Assembly: GCA_946807835.1 (NCBI GenBank)
Contig: OX327704.1
Coordinates: 124,001-188,000, forward strand
Direction of reading: 5' to 3'
DNA from: Ailanthus altissimus
Lineage: Eukaryota > Streptophyta > Magnoliopsida > Sapindales > Simaroubaceae
Length of the DNA stretch: 64,000 nt
Under the pieces are notes generated by a model. The model made no database searches. It saw only the letters and a list, made by a program, of their open reading frames with translations, and was not told the origin of the DNA. Position numbers and translations under genes: made by a program. Positions 12,441 through 25,271 of this stretch are shown here, in pieces (the stretch's first letter is position 1; every line of letters begins with the position of its first letter).

Positions 12441-14391
12441 TGTTAGGGTCGGTACTTATATGCCATCCCTGAATGTACATGTACTTGTGTATTTATACAA
12501 GTGTACATTCTCATTAAATCGCTAATACCCATTTATATGGTATTATGCATGTAACGTTACAGACATTGTAGATCTGAAGGAGTTCGAATCAGATCTAAAA
12601 GAGTTTAGATAATGGCTCATAGTTAGTCACACTGAGATATATAATTGCTAAATGTTAGTACAGCTAAGTGTTAGCTGGTTATAATACTCAGCAGACCCAA
12701 GAGTTTGAGCCTTGTCTGTAATGGGACATAGACGTGGGAATATACCAATAACTGCATAGTTACAAAAGTTACAATCGGGTGCCAGGAATTGCAAGTTGCG
12801 AAGTATGTTCTCGAATAATTGTCCTTGATTTATTTCAGTCGATGCGGGTCTGTCGGTGGATACTTTTATATATAGATCAGCATATGTCGTACCTATAGGG
12901 TATAGATGGTTGTTCCTTGCCGATCGTGAGCTTGGAGCTCATATTGACATATGGGTATCTAGTTAGGACTGGATATGAGACAGACTCGCGAGGGCCTTCA
13001 ATAGACATTCAATGTAAGCCGTCAACGGAGGGTCTTCTCGAGTTGAGTAGTATACATGATCCTTTGACCTGATTGCCATGATGGGCTTGTAAGTGATCCA
13101 TTATACTTTAGTTCCACGCATGTCACAGACCTTTCATGGTGTGACCGCTGGCTGGCGTTGGGTATGGTATGATGCTTATGGAGTCCGGTGCTTACAGATA
13201 TAGGATCCGTAAGCTCCCATATAGAGTTTGATATCCAGATGCTTCGAGATTGTCTATCAAAAAGTCTTATGGCCACAAGCAATTATCCCGGGAAAGAGTT
13301 CCTCCAGGGTAGAACAATATGGCAAAGGAGTTTGCACATATTGTTCAGTGAGACACTAGTCTGGAGATAAGACATGGATGAGAACTAGGGGATTTGACGG
13401 TGATAATCTATATCCCCGCACATCCAGGATATCATGATGGAAGGATTATACATATGCATTATAACCTCAGCTTGTATGGTTTAACGCGCTGATTTGTATA
13501 TCCGTGATGTGTGCGTGGGGCATTGCTCACGGACTTATGAAATAGTTCCATTTGACGAATCGGGCGTAGAACCTAGGGAGTCCCGCGATATGGAGTGTAC
13601 TCATTGTGCATTGGGGCAACGTGCCGGATTAAATTGTTTAATCCAGCAATATTCAGCACTACCACAAAATTTTGTACGTATCTGTATTTAAGTGTTAACT
13701 ACAATAATTAGTCAATAACTGTTATTTACTAATTGTATAATGACACGTAGCGTATTGTGGACCCTTAGTTAAGTTTACCTAAGTGTGGGATTTGGTGGAA
13801 CCTACTAAGTGGTAAACTTGGTAACTATTTATGATGGGCAAAATGATTATTTTTTACTTTGATTATTTAATTATTAAATAATTAAAATATCTCTCTTATT
13901 ATATTATATTATATAATATTTTATTATTAGATATTATATATATTAATATTAAATATTGGGTGCTATATAGTTGGCACCCATTACTATTTTTATATTATTA
14001 TTATATATATATTAATATTATTGTTAAATAATTAAAATATCCCTCTTGAAATATGTGTATGTCGGCCAAGATGATCGAGAGAGAAATGAGAAAGAAATGG
14101 AGGAAGAAGAAAAGAAGAAAGAAAAAGAAAAAAAAAGGGAAAATTTGAAATTGTTTCAATTTTTTTTATAGTGTCTAAGAAGCAATTGAGAATTGTTTCA
14201 AATTCTCCATTTCTTATCCTTTTAGAGAAAAGGATAAAAACACACACTAATGATTTTGGGGTTTAAGAGTTAAACCCAGTGCTGCGTATAAGGCTGTTGT
14301 TCTAGCTCACCAAGCTCACCATGTTGGTGACTAGAATTGCCCGCAAGTTGGTCTCCATGCGGACTCTGAAAAAAATATGTGTATAACGTTA

Positions 14392-15878
14392 TGATGCGAT
14401 ATTTCTATATCATAAATTAAGTGCAAGTATACACTATCGTATGTAAGTAATAAAGAGACTAATTAGTCGGATGTCGAACCCACAGGGATAATTCTTTCTT
14501 TTTAACCAATTACTAAAATTATATCTTCCTAATAATTATTCAGAAAAATAAAAATCTAAGAATGAATGTAAGAAATATAAAAGCAAAAACACAATATAAA
14601 AAAAATTAGGTGATAGCCATGTAGAGAAAACCTAGGATTAATATTATCCCTCAATATGTTTCTAATGATTAATCCTTTAATATTTAACTCACTTAATCTT
14701 TATTATTGATCAAGACACTAATGTATTCACAAGCCTCTTCCAAGGTCATGCAAGTATACCTTAATTTACCAAATACCTATATTCCTATGGTACTTGTAAT
14801 AAATTAAGATTCATTAAGATTAGGTCTTATTGATCATACATGCCAATTAGGTATATTCTTATCCTAAATTGAAACTTGCATATGCAACATGGAATGTTAC
14901 TCTACAATCATGCATCAAATTACCTAGGTCTAAATATTATGATTCCTCTTCCGAGTTTATCAAAATATTACCAATTCATTCACCATATATTGGCCAGATA
15001 TATTGAAGCATTAAACACAAGTAATTTAAATAATAAATGACTAAGTTTATTAAATACTAAAAGATATGGCAGTTTAAGCGCACATATTGAGTTCAAATAT
15101 TAACCCTAGAAAATAAGTTAGCTCATGGCTACAAGAGAACAGCAGTAAAAATAATTATAAATCATGATACAATTATTAGCAAACCGATATAGACGTCGAA
15201 TTGCTCTTAATTGTGCTGCCTAGGAACTCTTGATGCCAAAGAACGTCTTGTATCTCTCTCTAAAGTTGCTTCAATTAAGCTCCTATTGCTCTCCAAGACT
15301 TGTGCTCTGTATTCTTGGTGCTCTTGGGTCGTCTTGGATTCCTCCTTAAAGGCTGGGAACGAGTGGCTTTATATAGGGATTGATATGAGCTTGAAAATCT
15401 AAATTCTCGTCGGACTAGGACTCGTACTACCGCTGGCGCGCTATGCATCTGTCGCTGGGGCGACGCGTGAAAAAGCTATTACCGCTGGAGCGGTGGGATC
15501 TCGGTGCTGGGGCGCTGCATGAAAACGGCTTCACCGCTGGCGCGGTATGTTGATAGCGCTGGGGCGATGGAGCGTCGCTGGCGCGGTGACTCTTCGGCGC
15601 TGGGGCGCTAGACGCGACTTAAGCAGGTCGTTTTTCTTATTTCGATCACTATTTCAGAGCTGGGGCGAAAATACTTGTGGCGCGGGGGCGCTGGACTCAT
15701 AATTTGAGAACTTTGCATTTTAGTCCCTGTTTTCGCTCCTTTTGCGTTCTTTCTTTAAATTTCGTTCAAGTTTCTATAAATAACAATAATGCACATAAAA
15801 TAGCCATCTATTCTCATAAAACCATAAAATTTCAATAATAAAAACATGAGAAAATATATGACAAATTTGCCCTTATCA
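14392..15878. mobile_element. LTR-like insertion (solo LTR) in the 3' LTR
   Basis: 1487 bp, TGATGCGATATTTC...CCCTTATCA, flanked by a perfect 5-bp duplication CGTTA (14387-14391 and 15879-15883). It carries the phrase GTCGAACCCACAGGGATAA near its start, frequent in plant LTRs of this TGAT...ATCA type. A smaller relative is at 22848-24268. Its 3' part (about 15425-15700) is a GC-rich island with a repeated GCTGGNGCG motif, in sharp contrast to the rest. Confidence 0.85.
15425..15700 (+). repeat. GC-rich array of GCTGGNGCG motifs
   Basis: About nine copies of GCTGGNGCG (N = C, G or A), often as GCGCTGGGGCGC or ACCGCTGGCGCGG, spaced irregularly by 15-60 bases. The final base of each ten-mer varies (C, A or G). 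The flanking kilobases are about one-third GC, so the island stands out. Part of the LTR-like insertion 14392-15878. Confidence 0.8.
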
Positions 15879-16044
15879 CGTTACACGTTTTGGTAAGTTA
15901 TCTATTCTATAAATATATTAATACGATTAATATATTGTATTTATTGTGTTTATTACAAAATTTATACATTTTCACTGCGTTAGACAATAGACACAATTGC
16001 ACATGCATACACACACGTGCCTTAGATCCTCCGCCAACATAATG

Positions 16045-17489
16045 GTCGCTTCTGGTTCCATCAGTTCTATCGCCCTAAATCTGTTCTAATCTAACTACCG
16101 CTAGATACATGTGCGCTCCTCCGGCCACCTTTTTGAACCCGTCACCGAGCTAACCACCACTGAACACTCAACCCTACACCCTAACAAACATCACTCACTG
16201 AAGTTGCACTCTCATCCAATCTAGTACAAGCAAATACCGATGGCCTTCAAACTCCCTATCACCACCGCAAAGAATAATTTTGTTGTTATAAGTTTATTAT
16301 CTTGCTATTCTTTTGTAGGTGTATTGTTGGTGAATTTATAGTGTTTAAAATGGTTATTGATTTATAATTAAGAAGGACGTATATGTAAATTATGAATTAT
16401 GTGTACCATTTTTGCGTGAAGGATTTTTTTTGTGCATTTATCCTCTTATATGAGGCAAATATCTGCCTTGGTGAGGTAAAATTTATCCTCCATAAAGGTA
16501 GAATATCTATGTCCTCAATAAAGGTAGAAGAATTTATCTGTGGATGGCCCCCATCATGGGGTTTGTTATCTCCATTCATAAACAAATCGTCAAGTTCTGA
16601 CGGTCATCTATAAGTCTATATTTATGTTAAATTCTCTACTTTATAACAGTACAACCTCTAAAATCTTAAATTCTATCAATGATATTAAAATTACTTTAAG
16701 AAAATGTTTTCATCGACTTTTTTTTTTTTTTTTTCAATGAAAAGGTTATATAAATATGCACCCTTATTTCTCACATGTGTTTTGAACAGTCTATTAGGAG
16801 GAAAAAAATTAAGTGAGATTCAATTCACTTATAAAAGTTTAATTAAGTTTTTAGGCATAATTTTTTTTAAAAAGCAGTTCAATCTAAGGCTACATTAATA
16901 AGTTGAGTATGAGTTTGGATTCATGGAACTTCATAACTTGGTTTAAAAAGACATCAAGTGGGATTTGTATAAAGACACATCATCACTCGGTACCATTATC
17001 AAGAGACATGTCATTATGGCCAAATCACTTGCCACATAATTATTGAGCTCACTAACAAGTGTATACATCAGTAGAGTTTAAACCCTTACCACATCACCAT
17101 CGTATCCCATCAGTGGTCCAATTGGATGCCACATCATTTGATTATTAGATTTGGGGTTAATGTCTATTTAGGAAAATCTTTAAAGAGTCAATGACAGATT
17201 TTCACATTAGTATGTATTAGGTCGTCCCCTGTTAACACAAGAATTAAAGTTGTCTTGAGTTGGATAATCCATCACTTAATCCGTTGAACTTAAGAGGACA
17301 AAGTTTTCAACTTACTCAATACTCTCAGCTAACTTAATAAAGATGGCCACTTTGAAAAAGCACTTAATCAATAAAATACTTAGTACTTCGTACGTTAGAG
17401 GGACATAATTACCCTCATGCCCTATCTGAGTCAATTCTCCAAAATGCCCCTTATAAAAGAGATGATTCGTCAATTGAATATCGCTATGT
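16045..17489. other. Intergenic DNA, no gene recognised
   Basis: The first 200 bases are GC-balanced and continue the sequence left of 3806. The rest is AT-rich with chance frames of 60-73 codons on both strands near 16390-16610 that lack recognisable motifs. Confidence 0.55.
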
Positions 17490-17494
17490 GTCAC

Positions 17495-19971
17495 TGACAG
17501 GACCCCACCCAAGACCGTCTACTATAGATCCCAATGGCCCTGCCAGGCACCCCGACGGAAGTTACTCTGACCCTAACTGAAAAAGTTGAGAAATTCTGCG
17601 AGGCGAACCCCTTTTTAATTCTTTCTACTACTGCGAAGGTCTTGTAATATACATGAAAATGACATTTTAATTTTTTAAAAAAAGGGACAAAGTTTCCCCT
17701 GTTTTTCAAAAAATCCATATAAAACCTGCAATGAAATTTCACTTCTATTTCCAATACATCTCAATACTACCAATTTGGACCTCCGGTCCTTTCCAAATCA
17801 AATCAAACACAACTCAATTATTTATTTGAATCACAAAATGAGCATACTCATGAAAAGCAAAAATGATCATCATAATCTCGAATTCTTTTCTTGTTGGTTC
17901 AAAACATACATACAAATATACATGCCTATAACTATTATGCATAAAATAAATAGTGCTATTTAGCACATTTACATGTACAAAAATGATCTTCGGATTCGGC
18001 TCACTACTCGGCAATAAGAGAATCAGCAGCTTGCGTACCGAGACCTGTACCTGAAAAAGGGGTTTAAAAAATATAAAATACAAAATGGGTGAGCTAAAGG
18101 AGCTCAGTGAGTGCAAATAAAATTTCAATGAAATAACATCATGTATAGATAGCAAATTCTAAAGTTCATGCAGAAATCATGCTTCTAAAACTGATGTAAA
18201 ACTGTAAAACGGTTTCTAACATTATATGCTATTGAAATCTTGCCGAGCGAATTTTATCTACATCTTTGGAAAACTATATTCAGAATCTGTATAACATGAT
18301 AACTGATGTGTGCATATAAATGCATAAATGCTATCGGTAAATCAAAAACTAGTAAAATCCTCGCTCGGCCATTTTTTTTCTAAACTGTACCAATGGCCTT
18401 TAAAACAATTGCAGAAAATTTAAAACTGTTTCTCAAATCGAACATGTAAAAACATGTCTATGAATATATATCAAGATCATAAATCGTGTTTATGCATCGA
18501 AAGCTCATAAAATATACATATTCATTATGCAAAAACATAATAAACGAAAAGTAAAAGAAATGGTAGATTTCCACTCTCAACCGCTCCACGCTCAATTTCG
18601 CTCTCGATTTCTGCTCCCGTTAACGCTCTCAGTTATCTTCACCTATGCGCCATAAATGACATTTAGAACCAAATCGAATGCTAGAATCTCATTTAATTAC
18701 TAAATGCCCTAATCGGCATACAAAGCCCAGATACATACTACTTCCAGGTTTTTATTTACGGAGTCATTTAATCTAATCTAACTCACCATCCAGCGCCCTG
18801 AAAATTATTGCACGCCCTATAACTTGGTTGGACATACATGCCCTTCACCTTTCTAAAATGGACAATTATGTCCCATTTTCTTCATTTTTAGTTTTTTCGT
18901 CAACCATATACATTCATTTTATAATATGCACCATTTACACACAACAACTCAATCAAAACACCACTCAATCCCCAACTTTCATAAAGTGGCAGAATTTCAC
19001 CCTAGGTTCCAACAGATTCATTTTCTCAATTTCTTGTTCCAATTACAACAAAATCAAGCCAATTTCATTCTAAAGCCCTAATTACAACCAATTGAAATCT
19101 CTACAACAAAATCACCAAAAACCCTAATTCTTACCTTGCCAATTTCTGCAAATTGATGACTCCTTCAAGCTCCACACTAGAATTCAATTCAATCTAAGCC
19201 AAGAATACACACAAGAACATCAATTTAAGCATTCTTCAAAGCTCACTTATCAAACTCATAAAACAATACTTTTCTTACCTCTTTTTCTTAAATTTTCACT
19301 AATTGAGGCTTCAATTGAGCTTAGGGATTCATATGTAACCTTATTTTGGCTTGATTACATATGAAAAATCATTAAAAAAAAACTAAAATTTTACTGTAGC
19401 AGCACCTCTTCACCTTGCACGAATTTCTCTCTTTTTTGCTATAAGTGTTGGTTTTTGATCACTTGAAAAATCTATACACCTCCAACATATATATAGTGCT
19501 CCCTCAATTGACTATTTTGCCCTTCAACTTACTCAAAATTACTAATTTGTCATTAGTTGAAAACTAATTATGTAATTAGTTCATTTGTAACTATCTAGTT
19601 AAAATAGTCCAAAGAACTAACTAGAATTTTCAACTTGGCAATCCATGAGATTTCTTCTAATTGGTCCATTCTCTAATATATGAATTATGTTTCTCAACAA
19701 AGACTTTTTTCATACATCACCCTTAAATGGAAATTGATGTAATAAATTAGGATTTCCTTTTCTAAGCCAATAGAGAAAAATTTCAAAAATATTCCAGGGT
19801 CGTCCGGCGTACCGATCGAGTGTGAAATTATCAAATTAGGTCTAATATCTCTCACGTGCACTATAAAGAAAATATTTCTAATAGGGTTAAAATTGAGCAA
19901 CCCTATGGTATCTTATTTGCTTTATACCCAAATCTATGCGTCAATACTACTAATAGGGATTGGATATTACA
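17495..19971. mobile_element. Solo LTR, probably Gypsy type
   Basis: 2477 bp, starts TGACAGGACCCCACCC and ends GGATTGGATATTACA. Flanks are GTCAC (17490-17494) and GCCAC (19972-19976), a 5-bp target duplication with one change. The phrase GGTGAGCTAAAGGAGCTCAGTGAG near 18090 and the GACC...CGGTATTACA end pattern are common in long plant Gypsy LTRs (established pattern; family assignment is inference). No internal domain is present, as expected after LTR-LTR recombination. Confidence 0.78.
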
Positions 19972-19976
19972 GCCAC

Positions 19977-20469
19977 TCTTGAGGGGTATATTTTAGGCCA
20001 ATTCCCTCTATACTCAAAACTTATTTCTAATTTTGAATAAAGGTATAAGAATAATTACAACTAAGACAATAATTCTAGTAAGAGAAAAAGTCTCCCAATC
20101 TTTTCTTTAAACTCTATATTTTCTTTAGGAGTGAAAATCCTAGAAAAAAAATCATCACTAAGTCGCCATCTGACTTGAATGTCATAAAGCCATCGCCTAC
20201 CACCCCACTAGCATTTGCCATTAATCTCGTATTTTTTGTGCTCCTCAAGTCCCCTAAAATAGCCTAGCTTACAACTGTTCCTCAGCTTGATCCACACTCA
20301 ATCTCGATCTTGACACTATAATCAAATATCTAAACCTAATAAATTAGATTTTCTCTTTTCCTACCCTCCTTACACATTTAGAGCGGGCTTTAATAAAAAA
20401 TGATCCCCAAACAACATATTATAATGATTGTCTTCCGAGTAGACTTCAACCAACCAACATTAATATATA
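19977..20469. other. Intergenic DNA, nothing recognised
   Basis: AT-rich with no motif, splice pattern or repeat I can support. Confidence 0.5.
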
Positions 20470-21245
20470 TTATTTTTGGATATTATCATCAATACCTTTG
20501 AGGTATGAATTAATTACAATAATACTAAAAGGTTTAAAAAATTGATGTTTGTGCCCAATTTTTTGTCAAAATAGGTACTGATACCCAAGCATTAAGAATA
20601 TTTTATTAAATTTAACAGATTTCATGTCAATTAGTGTGACATGACTAAAATACCCTTGTCAATGACATGACAATAACCTGCACAAATATCAAAATTTTGA
20701 CTTTAAAAAATAATTAATAATAATAATAATTCTTTAAAAAAATAAAACAAAAATTTTAAAATACAAATTTAAAATAATTATAATTATTAATAATAAATAA
20801 AATTAAAACTAAAACAGTGGCCAAAATGACCGCTGCTTGTGGCTACCAAAATGGACGCTGCTTGTAACGGCCATTTGGCCGAGGCTTGGAGCAGCCAAAA
20901 TGGCCACCATCAACGACCACTTTGGCTGCCAAAATGGCCGCTGTTTGTGGCGGCCAAAATAGTTGTTAATTGGAGCAACCAAATGGTAGTCGATACAACT
21001 AACCATTGTTTTTTTATTTTATTTAAATTTAAATGTTTAAATTTGCATAGTAATTCATATAATGTACACATGACACGTGTTACTCTTAAGCACGTTAATT
21101 ATTACAATAAAAAAGTAATGTTTGGGTATCAGTGCTTATTTTAATAAAAAAATTAAGTATAAATATTAATTTTTTAAATTTGTGAGTATTATTATAATTT
21201 AGTTATACCTTAAGAATATTGATAATAATATTCTATTATTTTTAA
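20470..21245. mobile_element. Non-autonomous inverted-repeat element with GC-rich core
   Basis: The two ends are imperfect inverted repeats of each other: AGGTATGAATTAATTACAAT rightward from 20501 mirrors ATTATAATTTAGTTATACCT ending at 21210. CACTGATACCCAA-like blocks (20578-20592 and 21126-21140) mirror each other too. Similarity continues some 30 bases beyond on both sides, so ends are approximate. The core (20815-20990) is built of GGCCAAAATGGCCGCTG-like units in both orientations. No transposase is encoded. The long-TIR structure resembles Mutator-like non-autonomous elements (inference). Confidence 0.7.
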
Positions 21246-22842
21246 AAATATCAATACATGTTATAGTTCACCCAAAGTTTACGATCATCACATATTTAGA
21301 CCATAAACTTATTGTAAGAATTCACGGATTAGAAAGGTAAAGTTGTATAAATAAAATTTAATAAAAAAATTAAAAGATATAATTTTAATGTGAAAATACA
21401 GAAGCACCCTTTATTACTCCAAAACAATATTTTTCCTTTTTTTTACTTCTATGTTTTTCTTTCCTTTCTCGTTCTTCTCTTTCATAGCTCTAATTTATTG
21501 TATAATTGAAATTTTAATTTGTTGTACATTGAAACTTCTTGTGTAATTGAAATATCTGGGTATTATTTGTTGTGATGGTACTGTACAAAGACTGCTTTTA
21601 TTTTTATTGATTTTATTTTGTAAGAATAAATTTACTGGAGTCAGTTTGTAAAGATTTTGATTTTGATTTATGAAGAAATTAGAATAGGATAAAGTGTAAT
21701 TTTTTTTAGTGCTCCAATATTTTTCATAGGCTAAAAATGAAAAGAAAAGATTAAAAAAAAGGAGAGAGAAATGAAAAGAGGAGGCAGAAAAGTAAAAAAT
21801 ATCAAATAATTTTTTTTGCTACAATTAATTTTAAATTACAAAATATTTTATGTTACATACTTTAAGGGCATTTCAATTTACATTGTAATAAAATAATTTT
21901 CAACGGTCAAATATAAGAAAATGCATACGCGTAAAATGTAGGACTTGATAAAAATTTGAGTAGATGATGATTGCGATTCATAAAATTTAAGTGTATCATA
22001 ACTTAAAATAAATAGTAACAAAGTAATTTTCATATGAAAGATTATCACTATATTCGGACCTCCACTTAAATTAAGGAATAAATATACTATAAGCTGTTTA
22101 CTACACGGGTTATTAAAATAAATACTTTTTAAATTATATTAAAAAAAAACTATTAAAGTTTGACTCCTATGAGATGTCTTTTTTTCATAAAAAAAAGAAA
22201 GTGAAAATGGTATTTTTTATAAATGACACCATTTCTCTATTTTTTGTCTTAAAAAATAAAATAAAATAAAATAAAATGAGAAAGTAAAAGTAAAACCTTT
22301 TATAAATGATACTAAATTAAGTTGATGGATGACAATTATTCATTACATAATTTCTTCAAAAACAAGTAGTGCTAGCCTTTCCAATTCATGAATAAACCTA
22401 ATCACATCTCGAGAACTATACAACACATTAACCACATTAAAGGAGAAAATAAGATCAATAATCTGTCGAATAATCAGACCCATTCAACTTGAGAGAGATA
22501 TAACTAATAGGTAATATTCAGATCTTTCCTGGTTGTCAACGCTTTGCTACATTAATTGAAATAAAAGAACGGCGACATTGCATAGTAGATGCCACAATAA
22601 GTTTGCAAAAGATGAAATCTAGTTATAAGATGCTTTCCATAAGAGAGCTTTAATCTTTAAAGGCACTTGTAACCTCCAAAAAGAAACTTCCACCAACTCT
22701 TTAGTTTATATCTTTTGAACTAGATGCAAAAGATCCAATTAATAACAACTACTTACCAAATATTGTCATAATTTATCATAATATAAGATAATATCACCTT
22801 AACTATCATCGAAGAACATGCGGATAGTTCAAATTGCATGTA
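21246..22842. other. AT-rich intergenic DNA, no gene recognised
   Basis: Homopolymer-rich, with an AAAAT tandem stretch near 22255-22275. No supported feature. Confidence 0.55.
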
Positions 22843-22847
22843 CTTTT

Positions 22848-24268
22848 TGATACGTTTAGAATATATGAGTTTATTTTTAAGTGCAGTATTGTCGAAGTAA
22901 TAAATAACCTAATGAGAAAAGGGTCGATCCACAGGAAAGTAGAATTAAAATTACAAACTATAATAACTTTAAAGACAATTAATGTAGTATAAGATGTTTG
23001 CAAATATTAATTCAATTAACCAATTCAAATAAAAGTTAAGGTTAGGGGGATCCACTATTGGCATAAGAAGTAAGAATATATTTAACTCTTTTTATAACTC
23101 AATTGGAATCCTCACACAAATGAGGTTCCAACCGAAAAATATAACAATTAAAGTTCATCATCATTTATATATTAATTAGTATTTATTTCTTTCAATTATT
23201 ATACATCAAATTATATAAATGGGTTCAAGTATTTATTATGTCAATCTTTATATTTGTCTACAATAAATCAAGACTCCTACTTTACAAAAAATGATATATA
23301 CGTCAAATCTTGTAAATGATTTCAAAAATTTATTATGCCAAATATAAAGTTTGTCAATAATAAATCAAGATACACCACTTAAAAGAAAGTGTATTAATAT
23401 TACAAATAAAATAAATACATCATATATAAATTTGTATAACTTAAGAATAAAACATTAAATTCATGAATAAGAGTTAAGTATTACCTTACCAAGAGTTTCA
23501 CCCTTTTACCTTAGCATAAATAAAATTACTTGGACATAATAAAATTAAAGAAAAAGAAAAGAAATAGAAGAAGAGATAACATGACTTTATAATAGTAAAC
23601 AAGAGAAATAATATTACAAAGAGATAATACAAAAGATAAGTATTTTAAACTAAACTCTAGCTCTCTAATTATATATTTTTGGCATAAATATGCTATCTAT
23701 TTATAGAACAATATGGATAAATCAAGACAAATGAAGAGGGAATCACATGGATGATAAAAGTCAAGAATGGTGGCAAATAATTTACATTGATTATCATTAA
23801 TGCACCCACTTGCTTATCCACTTTGAAATTGATGCGGTCCGAATTAGTTGTCACTCAAAACATCAAAATTATAGATAAATCTCTTATATTTTCAAATTGA
23901 GTTGTCTCATACGTATTAGATACATATTTTTATAGTTATGGGCCAAATACTGATGACTGTTTGGATTGGACATATATTGCATATCAATTCTATTATAGGC
24001 TATTTTCATCTTCTAAACACTCAAATTTTGAAATCTTGTGAAATACAATATGTTAGCCCATTGAGTCAACTCTCACAAGATCAAGAATCACTCCAATTGA
24101 ATTCCTAGGTAGACAGTTATGCTCATTTTACCGTACCTACTATAAAATAGTTAAAAGCTAATTAGGTACAATATTATAAACATATTTAAGTTAGGAGGTT
24201 AAAAACACTACTAATCCAAAATAATGATATAACACCCTTATTAAATATATAATTTTAAGTATTCATCA
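22848..24268. mobile_element. Probable solo LTR
   Basis: TGATACGTTTAG...TATTCATCA, 1421 bp. The start region (AAGTGCAGTATTGTCGAAGTAATAAA, then GGGTCGATCCACAGGAAAG) parallels the insertion at 14392. Flanks CTTTT and CTTCC agree at only 3 of 5 positions, so the target duplication is weak and the ends are less certain. Confidence 0.6.
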
Positions 24269-24284
24269 CTTCCTCATAGTTAAA

Positions 24285-24590
24285 AGAAGAAAAAAAGATA
24301 TTTGGATCTCTAACGTTTTAAAAAATGGACATGCATATTCTAATGATTTCAAAATTTTCATTAAAAATCTTGTCAGGTAACATTTTTTATCTATTTTAAC
24401 GCAAAAAAAAAATGACATATGAACTCTTAAGTTTTATAAAATGAGATGCATGCCTTTTTTTTTTTACTGTTGAAGTTAATGGAATATATTTTATGATAGG
24501 GGTTTAAATAGAATTTTTAAAACTATTAAAATTTGCATATCCCCCTTTTAAAATCTTAGGGGTTTAGATGTCTTTTTTTCTTTAAAGAAT
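24285..24590. mobile_element. MITE-like inverted-repeat element
   Basis: About 300 bp. The left arm (AAAAAAAGATATTTGGATCTCTAACG onward) is the imperfect reverse complement of the right arm (ending TCTTAGGGGTTTAGATGTCTTTTTTTC), over roughly 85-100 bases each. It lies at the 3' edge of the LINE relic and may have truncated it. Confidence 0.62.
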
Positions 24591-24916
24591 GACATTTGAG
24601 ACTAATATTCCATACTCCTAAATCAATTTTCAAATAGAAACCGTGGAATAATATAGCAAAGCATTTGTGTAAAACAATGCATTATCTTTTAGCACCAAGA
24701 TGGAAAAAAGGCAAGTTTTAGCATCATTACCTCTAAAAAATCTTGACTCAACTTTATCATAGGCTTTTAATATATCAAGTGTTAAAAGCCAAATTCTTCT
24801 CTTGCTTCTTCAATCTTTATTTCAGGGCATGTAGGTATTCATAACTTATAATTGCATTATCTGTAACAAGTTGGCCAAGAATGAATGCACTTTGAGAGTC
24901 AGGAATCACATCTATC

Positions 24917-25042
24917 AACACCTATCACAATTTATTCGCCAATACTTTAGAGATAATTTATACAAAATTTTGCATAGCTAACACCTATCGCAATCTATTC
25001 GCCAACATCTTAGAGATAATTTGTACAATACTTTGCATAAGC
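24917..25042 (-). repeat. 63-bp tandem duplication in LINE RT
   Basis: Units 24917-24979 and 24980-25042 begin AACACCTATC and differ at about six positions. 63 bases equal 21 codons, so the duplication keeps the reading frame of the reverse transcriptase block. Confidence 0.85.
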
Positions 25043-25271
25043 TGATTGAACAGTACTCAAATACTCTAAGAAAATTATTCATAATCAAACCTGATTATTA
25101 TCCAGTAAACCCAATATCACATTGCTTGCCCTTGCTTGTCTATTAGAAGTTTTTTAATGGAAAAAAGTATTTGTCACCAATACATTTCCTATTTTTCTAA
25201 CCAAACATTCTACTCCCTTTCAATAGATTATAGTTATCTCATGAAGATGCAGAAAAAACATTATTTAAGCA

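Larger units (their letters stand above)
12441..16039 (+). repeat. 3' LTR, interrupted by another LTR-like insertion
   Basis: Starts TGTTAGGGTCGG and ends CCGCCAACA. It is collinear with the 5' LTR except for an insertion at 14392-15878. It shows the empty site for the solo LTR that interrupts the 5' LTR; conversely the 5' LTR near 8165-8180 shows the empty site for the insertion here. Confidence 0.92.
3806..16044 (+). mobile_element. Complete Copia-type LTR retrotransposon with nested insertions
   Basis: Two related LTRs (3811-8327 and 12441-16039), both starting TGTTAGGGTCGGTACTTA and ending CCGCCAACA, are flanked by a perfect 5-bp target duplication TAATG (3806-3810 and 16040-16044). A tRNA-iMet-type primer site follows the 5' LTR and a purine-rich tract precedes the 3' LTR. 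The order of pol relics (protease-like, GAG-pre-integrase, integrase, reverse transcriptase, RNase H) is that of Ty1/Copia. Once nested insertions are removed, the LTRs are about 2.14 and 2.11 kb. The first 100 bp of the two LTRs differ at about 4 sites, so the insertion is not very old. The coding part is riddled with stops, so the copy is not autonomous. Confidence 0.93.

Noticed and set aside
17814..18155. 113-codon minus-strand frame
   Set aside because: Lies wholly inside the solo LTR 17495-19971 and has no known motif.
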